64,000 bases of DNA, taken from NCBI RefSeq assembly GCF_016446285.1, contig NZ_CP054140.1:2966001-3030000 (forward strand), given 5' to 3'. Below the pieces are notes generated by a model. The model was given only the letters and a program-made list of their open reading frames with translations. It searched no databases and had not been told where the DNA came from. The position numbers were made by a program, and so were the translations under genes. Shown piece by piece: positions 37,612 to 46,567 of the stretch. Numbering within the stretch: the first letter of the stretch is position 1; each line of letters opens with the position of its first letter. The stretch comes from Desulfobulbus oligotrophicus. Its GTDB lineage: Bacteria > Desulfobacterota > Desulfobulbia > Desulfobulbales > Desulfobulbaceae.

Positions 37612-38799
37612 CTATTTTTGTGTTGCCGCTGCCATCGCTCGTTTAAACCCCTCGGATGACCCGGCAATAACTTTCTCATCAACACAGAAGGCCAGTCGGA
37701 TATGCCCGGGCAGACCGAATCCCCGCCCAGGTACCGCCAGAATCTTTTCAGCGGTCAAGAGCCGGCAGAACTCCACATCATCGATCGGTGTCTGTGGAAA
37801 GAGATAAAATGCCCCTTTGGGACGCACATAGGACATACCGGCTTCATCCAGCACCTTGCAAAAGACCTCGAGCCGTCGAGCATAAACAGAGTTCTCAGCT
37901 GATACATTCTGCAGCTGTGCCACTGCCCGCTGCATAAGAGCCGGGGCGTTGACAAAGCCGAGAATGCGGTTTGCTAACGTCAAGGCGCCGATCACTGCCT
38001 CTTTCTCCGCCATCTCCGGATGCACGGCAAGATAGCCGATTCGTTCACCGGGCAGAGACAGTTCCTTGGAATACGATGAAGCTATGATAGTATTGGTGGT
38101 CACCGGCATCAGCGCCGGTACTTCATTCCCATCAAAGACGATGTTGCGATACGGTTCGTCGGAAACCAGATAGATCGAGGTGCCGAAACGTTCACCGGCA
38201 GTATCCAGTAAGCGTCCCAATTCTCGGAGAGAGGCTGCGGAGTAGATCTGCCCGGTGGGGTTGTTGGGTGAGTTGATGAGCACAACCTTGGTTTTTGCAG
38301 TCAGAGCCGCTTCAATCGCCTTTAAATCGAGATTGAACTCCGAGTCAGTGGCAACCACCTTGGCAACACCGCCATGGTTATCAATATAAAAATGATACTC
38401 AACAAAAAACGGCGCCAGGATAATCACCTCATCACCGGGATCCAGCAGGGCCTTAAAAATCACATTCAGCCCACCAGCTGCACCACAGGTCATCAGAATA
38501 TCATTTGCACTGAAGCTGACCCCCTGCTCACCACCAAGACGCCCGGCCAAAGCCTCCCGGACGAACGGGTAGCCGGCATTGGGCATATACCCATGGATAC
38601 CGGGCTGTTCATCCTGGGCCAATTCACGAAGGACAGTATAAAATTTCGGCGGCGGCGGCACATCCGGATTACCGATACTGAAGTCAAACACCTTGTCCGG
38701 TCCGAATTCGGCTTTCATCTTTGCTCCCTCTTCAAACATCTTCCGAATCCAGGAGGATTTCTCTGCAAACGCCTTCATTTTTTTGGCAACACCGCTCAT
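37612..38799 (-). CDS. Class I/II pyridoxal-phosphate aminotransferase
   Basis: 395 residues of the aspartate aminotransferase fold: FDFSIGNPDVPPPPKF, GYMPNAGYPFVREALA, CGAAGGLNVIFKALL, NSPNNPTGQIY, YLVSDEPYRNIVFDG, PLP lysine in SSYSKELSLPGERIGYLAV and the arginine in GHIRLAFCV. Probably aspartate or a broad amino-acid aminotransferase; the exact substrate cannot be read. Single gene, 57 bases downstream of the DjlA-like gene. Confidence 0.9.
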   Translation of the reverse strand: MSGVAKKMKAFAEKSSWIRKMFEEGAKMKAEFGPDKVFDFSIGNPDVPPPPKFYTVLRELAQDEQPGIHGYMPNAGYPFVREALAGRLGGEQGVSFSANDILMTCGAAGGLNVIFKALLDPGDEVIILAPFFVEYHFYIDNHGGVAKVVATDSEFNLDLKAIEAALTAKTKVVLINSPNNPTGQIYSAASLRELGRLLDTAGERFGTSIYLVSDEPYRNIVFDGNEVPALMPVTTNTIIASSYSKELSLPGERIGYLAVHPEMAEKEAVIGALTLANRILGFVNAPALMQRAVAQLQNVSAENSVYARRLEVFCKVLDEAGMSYVRPKGAFYLFPQTPIDDVEFCRLLTAEKILAVPGRGFGLPGHIRLAFCVDEKVIAGSSEGFKRAMAAATQK

Positions 38800-38856
38800 T
38801 GTGTCTCACCTCATCTTTAGTTTATTTGTTGGAATCCTGTGCCAACGGATAAGCTA

Positions 38857-39696
38857 TCAGCGCCCGGAAAACTTCTTTTCAAAGTAGCTGTAGGCCACAT
38901 TAATCTCTTTCATCTTCTCTTCGGCGACCTTTTTAAACTCATCACCAAGATGACCGACTTTGTCAGGATGGTACTGCATAGACAGGGTACGATAGGCTTT
39001 TTTGATTGCGGTGAAGTCCGCCCCCTTTTGTAAACCGAGCACCGCGTAATAGCTTTCTTCTAACTGATCTGCACTGGCGGCCTCCCGGCGTTGGCGATAC
39101 ATGTACTTCGCCTCAATAGTTCTCTGATCGTAGGCGGAGATCTCAAGCAGCTGAGCAATTTCACGGGCTAATCGCAGCTCACTTTCCGGAGGTGGTTGCT
39201 TTGTGTGGATGATCTGATAAATAAGCTCAAGCAGAATTAAACGCGGCTCGTAATTGAAGCGGACGCGAAATTCATCCACAAGTTCATGCAGCCTGACCGG
39301 ATTATCCCTGGCCTCTTTAGTCAACTGCTTAACCCAGTACATCTGATCCTGGTTATAGCGTAAGTTATACTGAAAAAAGTTCAGGATAGCCTGAAGCTCA
39401 GCCCGGGTAAAATGACCGTCATGCTGGGCAATCTTCACCAGAATGTTCACCAGCAAAAAAACAAACCGGTTATGGACATCTGTCTGGGAGGCTTCGTAAG
39501 CCGAGACCCGGCCCTGCACATAATAAGTAAACGCCCAGAAAGCACCTACTGCCAGCAGGATAACAGCCAGTCCCGAATAAAAAAGAAAACCGAGCAGATT
39601 CAGTAAGGCCGGAGCTCCTCCGGTGACAAAGGCGATCAGGAGTAAAATCAACAGACAACCACCGCATCCTGGCTGTCTATGCTGCCTATATTCCAT
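38857..39696 (-). CDS. DjlA-like membrane J-domain protein
   Basis: 279 residues: two N-terminal hydrophobic segments (GGCLLILLLIAFVTGG and LFYSGLAVILLAVGAFWAF), a TerB/DjlA-like helical domain (ILVKIAQHDGHFTRAELQAI) and a C-terminal J-domain (YYAVLGLQKGADFTAIKKAY, HPDKVGHLG). DjlA proteins are membrane-bound partners of DnaK. Architecture fits, although the second hydrophobic segment differs from E. coli DjlA. Confidence 0.85.
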   Translation of the reverse strand: MEYRQHRQPGCGGCLLILLLIAFVTGGAPALLNLLGFLFYSGLAVILLAVGAFWAFTYYVQGRVSAYEASQTDVHNRFVFLLVNILVKIAQHDGHFTRAELQAILNFFQYNLRYNQDQMYWVKQLTKEARDNPVRLHELVDEFRVRFNYEPRLILLELIYQIIHTKQPPPESELRLAREIAQLLEISAYDQRTIEAKYMYRQRREAASADQLEESYYAVLGLQKGADFTAIKKAYRTLSMQYHPDKVGHLGDEFKKVAEEKMKEINVAYSYFEKKFSGR

Positions 39697-39725
39697 TATA
39701 ACAATGACCTTTTACAAAAGAATTC

Positions 39726-39744
39726 CTGCCGACTTGACCGGCAG
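39726..39744 (-). terminator. Weak terminator-like hairpin after ftsY
   Basis: Stem CTGCCG/CGGCAG with a 7-base loop, followed on the minus strand by GAATTCTTTTG, a poor T-run. It lies 110 bases after the ftsY stop and could end the hsp20-lon-ftsY transcript. Bases 39697-39856 show nothing else. Confidence 0.3.
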
Positions 39745-39856
39745 ATCAAGCTGAAGAGCAGAACAAGAACAATGGACAAGTAACAAGATGGTTTAAAGAA
39801 TACCTGAACGTGCAAATGTCATGCAAGTCTTTCCAGGTATGGCCGGCAAAAATCTC

Positions 39857-41575
39857 CTAGACCTTATCCTGACTGAAAAACAGGGCATCAACAAACTCAC
39901 GGGCGTTGAAATCGCGAAGATCATTCATCTGCTCACCGATGCCGATAAAACGAACGGGAATCTTCATTTCCCGACAGACATTGGCAATGATCCCCCCTTT
40001 GGCAGTACCATCAAGCTTGGTCAAGGCAAGGCCGCTGATGCCAACGGCCTCATGGAAAAGTTTGGCCTGGGATACGCCATTTTGACCGGTGGTGGCATCC
40101 AGGACCAGCATCACCTCATGTGGCGCACCGGGCATTTTTTTATCAATAACCCGTCTGATTTTTTTCAGCTCCGCCATCAGGTTGACGCTTGTGTGCAAGC
40201 GGCCGGCAGTGTCAATAATGATAACATCAAATGCTCGTGCCACGCCGTATTCAAGACCATCAAACACAACGGAAGAAGGATCAGCGCCAGGACTTCGGGC
40301 CGTGACCTCAGCTCCGACACGATCTCCCCAGATTTTCAGCTGATTAATTGCAGCAGCCCGAAAAGTGTCGGCAGCAACCAGCAGGACCGATTGTCCGGAC
40401 CGGATAAATTTGGCAGCGAGTTTACCGATGGTCGTGGTTTTGCCGACACCGTTGACCCCCACCACCATGATAACAAACGGCCCCTCTTCGGGCATAACCA
40501 GCTCGGCAGGTTGCTCGGATGCTTCAATATACGTCAGAATCTGATCGCGGATGATAGATTTTAAAGACTGAGGATCACGTAATTGCTCACGTTTGACCTT
40601 TTTGCGGGCGATGTCGAGCAGGTCCAGGGTCGTGCCGACACCGAGATCAGAAGTGATCAGGAGTTCTTCCAACTGTTCGAACAGTTCCTGGTCGATCTCT
40701 TTTTTACCAAGAAAAAGACGATCCAACTGATAGACAAAAGAATCTCTGGTCTTGCCAAGTCGTTCCTGTAATCTTTGAAACAACGTTTTACGTGTCTGTA
40801 CTTGCCGTGTTTTGCTTGTACTGACGTCAGAACTGTCCTCTGCTGCTTGAGGATGCGCTGATTCAAGACCTCCGGGATCAACCACTGATATCTCGTCTGC
40901 TTCCGGCTCCTCCAGGCCCGGCGGCTCGAGCCCATAGCTGTGATCCGCCTCCTTTATACCGGCTTCCTGCAGTTCATCTGCGGTGTCCCCCTGTTCGGCT
41001 GTAGCAAGCTGGCTACCATCAACCACTGCCGACAGAGGTTCAAGCTCAACCGCTGCCGTCTGTTCGGCCGACATCACGACCGGATCAGCTCCCGCTGAAT
41101 CCGGCTCAGCCACCACATCGCTTGCTGCAGAGACAATGTCTTCCTCAGTGTCGACCGTTTCGCTTAAAAAGCCAGCTGAAGTCTCTTCCTTATCCAGCTC
41201 AAACAGACTGTCTTCAGGCTCAGAAACACCTTCATCCTCCACTACAACGATAATCTGCTCATTAGTATCCGCTGACAGCTGCTGCTCTGCCTCAACAGTT
41301 TGCACCTCAGCTGTCGTGGTTTCTTCCTGGTCTGCCTCATCATGCACATCAAAAACAACGGCTTCTTCGACAACGACCTCATCCGTCGCCGCAGCAAAAA
41401 CAGGAGACTCCTCTTCATCTGACTTGAGCAGGCTATCTTCGGATTCGAAAACACCTCCATCCTCCACGGCAACGACAACCTGCTCATCGATATCCGCTGA
41501 CAGCTGCTGCTCTGTTTCAACAGTCTCAGCCGCATCAGTCTGCTTACGGAATTTCTTCTTGAACCAGCCCAGCAT
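39857..41575 (-). CDS. ftsY: Signal recognition particle receptor FtsY with long acidic N-terminus
   Basis: 572 residues. The C-terminal 300 are the NG GTPase: GVNGVGKTTTIGKLAAKF, DTFRAAAINQLKIW, DTAGRLHTSVNLMAELKKI, TKLDGTAKGGI, IGIGEQMNDLRDF. Docks SRP-ribosome complexes at the membrane. Residues 15-270 are a very acidic, low-complexity A domain containing two copies of a 40-residue unit. The N-terminus [11 protein letters not shown] can contact lipid. The start codon overlaps the lon stop (TGATG). Confidence 0.95.
   Translation of the reverse strand: MLGWFKKKFRKQTDAAETVETEQQLSADIDEQVVVAVEDGGVFESEDSLLKSDEEESPVFAAATDEVVVEEAVVFDVHDEADQEETTTAEVQTVEAEQQLSADTNEQIIVVVEDEGVSEPEDSLFELDKEETSAGFLSETVDTEEDIVSAASDVVAEPDSAGADPVVMSAEQTAAVELEPLSAVVDGSQLATAEQGDTADELQEAGIKEADHSYGLEPPGLEEPEADEISVVDPGGLESAHPQAAEDSSDVSTSKTRQVQTRKTLFQRLQERLGKTRDSFVYQLDRLFLGKKEIDQELFEQLEELLITSDLGVGTTLDLLDIARKKVKREQLRDPQSLKSIIRDQILTYIEASEQPAELVMPEEGPFVIMVVGVNGVGKTTTIGKLAAKFIRSGQSVLLVAADTFRAAAINQLKIWGDRVGAEVTARSPGADPSSVVFDGLEYGVARAFDVIIIDTAGRLHTSVNLMAELKKIRRVIDKKMPGAPHEVMLVLDATTGQNGVSQAKLFHEAVGISGLALTKLDGTAKGGIIANVCREMKIPVRFIGIGEQMNDLRDFNAREFVDALFFSQDKV
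41180..41524 (-). repeat. Internal duplication in the FtsY acidic domain
   Basis: Two copies of a roughly 120-base unit, 225 bases apart, at 41405-41524 and 41180-41299. The encoded segments TVETEQQLSADIDEQVVV and TVEAEQQLSADTNEQIIV continue similarly through SEDSLLKSDEE / PEDSLFELDKE. Similarity is visible at DNA level too (cagctgctgctctg in both), pointing to a fairly recent tandem duplication. Confidence 0.75.
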
Positions 41576-43962
41576 CAGCCCTGTGCCTCATCTTTTTCTA
41601 TGGCAATTGCAAGCACCTCTTGGATGGTGTGAGGATAGTGAAAGATGACACCGGCACGAATATCCTCCGGTATTTCCAACACGTCTTTTTCGTTGAGCAC
41701 CGGTACAATCACCTCCCGTATTCCAGCCCGAAGTGCAGCCAGGACCTTGTCACCTATACCTCCAACCGGCAGCACGTCTCCGCGCAGGGTGATTTCACCG
41801 GTCATGGCCACATCCTGGCGAACCGGTCGCCCGAGGAAAAGTGAGACCAGTGAGGAAACCATGGCCACTCCTGCAGACGGGCCATCTTTCGGGATGGCAC
41901 CCTCGGGGACATGGACATGAAGATCAACTTCAGCAAACACGTCTTCGTCAATCCCCAACTCCCTGGCGTGCGACTTGATATACGTCAACGCCGCAGTGGC
42001 CGATTCTCTCATCACCTCACCAAGTTTTCCGGTCAGGGTCAAACCGCCACGCCCCTTCATCTTTGATGTTTCAATGAAAAGAATCTGACCGCCAACCGGT
42101 GTCCAGGCCAGACCTGTTGCCAGCCCAGGTCCCCAGCTGCGGGCCTTTATCTCCGGATAAAACCGCTGCGGGCCCAGAAAATCATACAGCTTTTCTGGAG
42201 TGACCACGTTCTTGCCGACATGACCACGTGCGATCTCCGCGGCAACACCCCGGCAGATGGCTGCCAGTTCGCGCTCAAGATTACGCACCCCCGCCTCTCG
42301 GGTATAAGACGCTATCAGTGCCTCAATAGCCGTGGTCGAAATTTCAAGATCATCAGCCGTCAACCCGTGTGCCTCCAACTGTTTGGGAAGAAGATGACGC
42401 TCGGCAATAGCCACCTTTTCTTCCTGTGTATACCCCGATAATTCCACCACTTCCATACGATCACGAAGCGGTCCGGGGATGGTATCTAAAACATTGGCAG
42501 TGGCAATAAACATCACCCTGGAAAGGTCGAATTCAATGTCCAGATAATGATCCGTAAAGGTTGAGTTCTGTTCAGGATCAAGAACCTCAAGCAGAGCTGA
42601 AGAGGGATCTCCCCGAAAATCACTGCCGAGTTTATCGATCTCATCCAAAAGAAAAACCGGATTATTCGAGCCCGCTCTCTTGAGACTTACAATGACCCTT
42701 CCGGGAAGGGCACCGATATAGGTGCGCCGATGACCACGAATTTCGGCCTCATCACGTACACCGCCAAGAGCGATACGCACAAACTTACGATTCATGGTAC
42801 GGGCAATGGACTGTCCCAGCGAAGTCTTACCAACACCTGGAGGCCCGACAAGACACAGGATCGGCCCATGGATATCCTGTTTAAGTTTACGCACAGCCAG
42901 AAACTCAATGATCCGTTGCTTAATTTTCTTAAGCCCGTAGTGGTCCTGATCAAGATCTGCTTCAGCCTTGTTCAGGTCCAGAGTGTCTTCAGTCGAATCA
43001 AGCCAGGGCAGGTCAAGGATCCAGTCAATATAATTTCGAGAAACCGTATACTCCGGCGAGGACGGTGGAATGCGTTCCATTCGGGCCAGCTCCTTGTCAA
43101 CCACCTCTCTTGCCTGCGGAGTCAACGCCTTTTCCGCCACCTTCTCCTGTAACTCCTTGACCTCGACCTTATCCTCATCACCCTCACCGAGCTCCTTACG
43201 GATGGCCTGCAGCTGCTGCCGAAGAAAGAACTCACGCTGACGCTCGTCCATGTCTTTTTTCATTGAAGCCTGCAGCTGCTTGCTCATCTCCACGGTTTCC
43301 AGCCGTTTATTCAACTCACGGGCCACCTGATGCAGTAGGTCGTGAAGAGCAGTGATCTCGAGAATCTCCTGTTCCATCTCAATTTTCAGATTCAACTGAG
43401 AACTCACCAGATAGGCCACATAGAAGGGATTGGTGAGGCTGTTGATTGTGGCAACCAGCTCCTGGGGAAGCTCGGTGCCACTCACCAACTTTTGGAACTG
43501 GGCCCGAATATTGTACAACAGGGCTTCAATTTTCTTATCCTCGACGATTTCCATCGGGACCTCAACCACCCTGGCACGTAAATACGGCTTTGAATCAATG
43601 TATTCATCAATGGCAAACTTCTTCGTGCCACTCACTAAAATCTGGTAATACCCTTCCGGTGCCTTGTTCAGTTTGTGCAGGTACCCGACCACACCGATCG
43701 TGTACAAATCATCCGGTCCCAGTTCGTCATCGTCTGCAACCTGCTCACGACGACTCGGTACAAGCCCCATCATCCGATCGCCCAGAAGGACATCGTCAAT
43801 CAGTTGTTTCGAGGTTTCACTGGATACCTGTAAAGGAAATCCCATGCCCGGATAAAAGACAAACCCGTGCAATGGCAAAATAGGCAGCGATTCCGGCAAT
43901 GCCAGTTCCGCGGGATCCACTTTTTTAGGCGGCACTTGTTGTGTTTGCTGATCTTGTTCCAT
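41575..43962 (-). CDS. lon: ATP-dependent protease Lon (LonA)
   Basis: 795 residues: N-terminal substrate-binding domain ([15 protein letters not shown]), coiled coil, AAA+ domain (Walker [36 protein letters not shown]) and protease domain with the Ser-Lys dyad ([27 protein letters not shown]). Degrades damaged and regulatory proteins. Placed between hsp20 (1-base gap) and ftsY, suggesting a stress-linked operon. The upstream Hsp20 gene supports induction by protein stress. Confidence 0.97.
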   Translation of the reverse strand: MEQDQQTQQVPPKKVDPAELALPESLPILPLHGFVFYPGMGFPLQVSSETSKQLIDDVLLGDRMMGLVPSRREQVADDDELGPDDLYTIGVVGYLHKLNKAPEGYYQILVSGTKKFAIDEYIDSKPYLRARVVEVPMEIVEDKKIEALLYNIRAQFQKLVSGTELPQELVATINSLTNPFYVAYLVSSQLNLKIEMEQEILEITALHDLLHQVARELNKRLETVEMSKQLQASMKKDMDERQREFFLRQQLQAIRKELGEGDEDKVEVKELQEKVAEKALTPQAREVVDKELARMERIPPSSPEYTVSRNYIDWILDLPWLDSTEDTLDLNKAEADLDQDHYGLKKIKQRIIEFLAVRKLKQDIHGPILCLVGPPGVGKTSLGQSIARTMNRKFVRIALGGVRDEAEIRGHRRTYIGALPGRVIVSLKRAGSNNPVFLLDEIDKLGSDFRGDPSSALLEVLDPEQNSTFTDHYLDIEFDLSRVMFIATANVLDTIPGPLRDRMEVVELSGYTQEEKVAIAERHLLPKQLEAHGLTADDLEISTTAIEALIASYTREAGVRNLERELAAICRGVAAEIARGHVGKNVVTPEKLYDFLGPQRFYPEIKARSWGPGLATGLAWTPVGGQILFIETSKMKGRGGLTLTGKLGEVMRESATAALTYIKSHARELGIDEDVFAEVDLHVHVPEGAIPKDGPSAGVAMVSSLVSLFLGRPVRQDVAMTGEITLRGDVLPVGGIGDKVLAALRAGIREVIVPVLNEKDVLEIPEDIRAGVIFHYPHTIQEVLAIAIEKDEAQG

Positions 43963-43963
43963 A

Positions 43964-44407
43964 TCATTCTCCAGGAATTATCCGGATGGACACTTTGCCT
44001 TTTCTGATCCGTTTCGGCAGCGTCACTGTGAGCAGACCGTTTGTGCAACTCGATATAACGCCGTCCGTTTCCACAGACGAAGGGAGGGTGAGAGTACGTT
44101 GAAAGCTTCCCAGCTCAATTTCCAGTTGATGGATGCAGGCAATAGACTGATGAGCCGGTAGTTGGCGGGAACCGCTGATCCGTAACTGACGACCGTCAAT
44201 AACCACCCGAAGACTTTCACTGATAACGCCTGCAAGCTCTGCATACACATAGATGCAGTCTTCAGCCTCGTAAATATCCACCGCCGGCTGCCAGCCGGCG
44301 GTTTCCATCGTCATCATGCGAGTCACCGACATGGAGCGGAGAATACGACCTGTGTGCTGCTGCATCTGTTCCAGTTCTTCTAACAACTTCTTGCTGAACG
44401 GATCCAT
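43964..44407 (-). CDS. Hsp20/alpha-crystallin small heat-shock protein
   Basis: 147 residues with the alpha-crystallin domain: WQPAVDIYEAEDCIYVYAEL at its start, RQLRISGSRQ in the centre and the closing FQRTLTLPSSVETDGV and NGLLTVTLPK. ATP-independent holdase. The start at 44407 has GAGGGGG upstream; the open frame extends 20 codons further. First gene of hsp20-lon-ftsY. Confidence 0.9.
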   Translation of the reverse strand: MDPFSKKLLEELEQMQQHTGRILRSMSVTRMMTMETAGWQPAVDIYEAEDCIYVYAELAGVISESLRVVIDGRQLRISGSRQLPAHQSIACIHQLEIELGSFQRTLTLPSSVETDGVISSCTNGLLTVTLPKRIRKGKVSIRIIPGE

Positions 44408-44850
44408 CTGATTCCCCCTCGCCGCCTCTTCGGTATATATTTGGTTATCTGACACAGCGTGTATCACGCGTACATTTTTTGCCTTTTACGCCTCAGGCGC
44501 AGAAAGTACAGTTCAATAGGCTCATAAGGGTAAGCACTATAACTATTCTCGCAATTGAAACGCAACAAAAAGACAGCTGCTCTGCAGGTAAGGCCCTGAA
44601 CCGGCCCTATAATTTTTTAATTGCTTTTCAACCCGCTGGCATTAATGTATGCGCCATATTACCATGAACCTGCATCTCCACAGTATCTCCAGCTGTTACT
44701 CTGCAAACACGTTGCGGGGTTTCTGCTTTCCGGCTCTTCCCTGCACGGTGTTGCACCTCACTGAGCACGACCGAGGCAGTCGGATACACGTTGATCATCA
44801 TCAATCGCGGGTTCCTTTTTTTGTACCTTTATTGACCGTTGGAGGAAAAT
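44408..44850. other. Divergent regulatory region between hsp20 and mrp
   Basis: 443 bases between two divergent operons. Contains an FNR-type palindrome near its right end. No sigma32 promoter could be assigned with confidence on the hsp20 side. No gene-like frame was seen. Confidence 0.5.
44791..44804 (+). promoter_or_regulatory. FNR/CRP-family binding site before mrp
   Basis: TTGAT-CATC-ATCAA, a perfect match to the FNR consensus TTGAT-N4-ATCAA, 46 bases before the mrp start codon. Regulators of the CRP/FNR family in anaerobes respond to oxygen, nitric oxide or CO. The position close to the likely promoter allows activation or repression. Confidence 0.6.
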
Positions 44851-45795
44851 ATGAGCAGTTCTTGTGGGAGCTCCTGCGAAAGCAGCAGTCAGAATAGCAG
44901 TTGTGGTTCAGGTGATGCCCGTTTGGCACAGCAGGATATCGCGATCACCAGATCTCTGGGAAAAATAAAAAACAAAATCCTGGTCATGAGCGGCAAAGGC
45001 GGTGTCGGCAAGTCAACCGTTGCCGTCAACCTAGCCCTATGTCTGGCTAAAAAAGGTCACAAAGTCGGCCTGATGGACGTCGACCTTCATGGTCCTGATG
45101 TGGTTCGGATGCTTAATCTTACCGGAACTTTAGAGCCTCCAGCTAACCCTGATGATCTCATTCCACCTCTCGCCTTCAACGAAAACCTGAAAGTCGTCAG
45201 TCTTGAATATATGATGAAAGACAGAGATGACGCGATAATCTGGCGGGGTCCCTTGAAAATTCAGGCAATCCGCCAATTCCTTGCCGACATGGACTGGGGA
45301 GAGCTCGATTACCTGATTGTCGACGCCCCTCCAGGAACCGGCGACGAACCGCTGACCGTGGCGCAAACCATTCCCGGTGTACAGGCTGTTGTGGTGACCA
45401 CCCCGCAGGCAGTCGCCCTGGCCGATGTCCGTAAGTCGATCAACTTCTGCAAAGCGGTTGACATGCCGATCGTCGGCGTGGTCGAAAACATGGCAGGCTT
45501 TGTCTGCCCCCACTGCGGCGAAACCGTCGATATCTTCAGCAAGGGTGGTGGTGAAGAGACAGCCCGTGACTTTGACCTCCCCTTTCTCGGCCGGGTACCA
45601 ATGGACCCGCGGGTCGTTGTCGCAGGAGACACCGGCACGCCGTACCTTTCCAGCAACGAAGACAGCCCCGCCATTAAAGCCTTTGATGCCGTGGTAACAG
45701 CTGTCGAACGCCGGTTACCGCCTGGTCCGGCCACTGTGAACCCCTTTGCGGCAACAGGTTGTGCCTGTACATCGGGCGGTTGCGGCAGTAAATAA
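44851..45795 (+). CDS. Mrp/NBP35-family iron-sulfur carrier ATPase
   Basis: 314 residues. P-loop of the deviant type VMSGKGGVGKSTVAVNLA, switch MDVDLHGPDV, IVDAPPGTGDEPLT, and the cluster-binding CxxC in VCPHCGETVDIF, where a dimer holds a bridging 4Fe-4S. Both ends are cysteine-rich: CGSSCESSSQNSSCGSG at the start and GCACTSGGCGSK at the end, unlike ApbC of E. coli. GGAGG lies directly ahead of this ATG. First gene of mrp-hydrolase-selB. Confidence 0.92.
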   Translation: MSSSCGSSCESSSQNSSCGSGDARLAQQDIAITRSLGKIKNKILVMSGKGGVGKSTVAVNLALCLAKKGHKVGLMDVDLHGPDVVRMLNLTGTLEPPANPDDLIPPLAFNENLKVVSLEYMMKDRDDAIIWRGPLKIQAIRQFLADMDWGELDYLIVDAPPGTGDEPLTVAQTIPGVQAVVVTTPQAVALADVRKSINFCKAVDMPIVGVVENMAGFVCPHCGETVDIFSKGGGEETARDFDLPFLGRVPMDPRVVVAGDTGTPYLSSNEDSPAIKAFDAVVTAVERRLPPGPATVNPFAATGCACTSGGCGSK

Positions 45796-45919
45796 AAACC
45801 TTCCCGATCGGTGCCTGCGGGGTGCACTCGCAGGCTACTCCGAGCACTATGGATATCCGCCAACCACATCCGCAGATGCAGTCCAGAGGTCTGCGGACAA
45901 CAATCACAGGAGCCGGCCT

Positions 45920-46552
45920 ATGCTTGTTCAACAGCTCACCGTTGGTATGATGGGAGTTTGCTGCTACATTGCCTCATGCGAAGACACGAAAGAGGCAGCC
46001 ATTATTGACCCCGGCGGTGATGAGGATCGTATCCTCGACCACTGCCGAAAAAATGACCTCAAGGTGATCTACATCATAAACACCCACGGCCATCCGGACC
46101 ATGTTTGCGGCAATGCGGCGATTCAAGAGGCAACCAAGGCAAAAATTGTCATGCATGCGGAGGATGTCAGCTACTTCAATGAACCCGGGATCAAGGGGTT
46201 ATTTTCCTCCCTCGGGCTACCGGAATCTCCACCTGTCGATGTAACGGTCAAAGACGGCGATGTTATTACAATCGGCAAGGAGCAGCTGGAGGTTATCCAC
46301 ACACCGGGCCATACCCCGGGAGGCATCTGTCTTTACAGTCCGCCACACTGCTTTACCGGCGATACACTGTTCGTCGGTGCAGTCGGCCGGACCGATTTCC
46401 CGGGTGGCTCCATGCGACAGCTCATTGACGGGATCAAGAGCCGACTCATGGTTCTACCGCCGGATACCATCGTCTGGCCCGGTCATGGTTATGGCGGTTC
46501 GCAATCAACCATTGAAAGGGAAAAGAGAACAAATCCCTACCTTGATCTCTGA
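45920..46552 (+). CDS. Metallo-beta-lactamase-fold hydrolase (glyoxalase II-like)
   Basis: 210 residues with the two-metal motif [11 protein letters not shown], later His in [13 protein letters not shown], Asp in [19 protein letters not shown] and the last His in WPGHGYGG. Short glyoxalase II-like enzymes hydrolyse thioesters or persulfides; the substrate is unknown. AGGAG at seven bases fixes the start; the open frame reaches back 58 codons into mrp. Follows mrp and precedes selB by 15 bases. Confidence 0.88.
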   Translation: MLVQQLTVGMMGVCCYIASCEDTKEAAIIDPGGDEDRILDHCRKNDLKVIYIINTHGHPDHVCGNAAIQEATKAKIVMHAEDVSYFNEPGIKGLFSSLGLPESPPVDVTVKDGDVITIGKEQLEVIHTPGHTPGGICLYSPPHCFTGDTLFVGAVGRTDFPGGSMRQLIDGIKSRLMVLPPDTIVWPGHGYGGSQSTIEREKRTNPYLDL

Positions 46553-46567
46553 TTACCGCCACTGCTC

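Noticed and set aside
40983-41648. 221-codon plus-strand frame rich in Ser and Thr opposite ftsY
   Set aside because: It is the mirror of the acidic low-complexity coding region of ftsY on the other strand.
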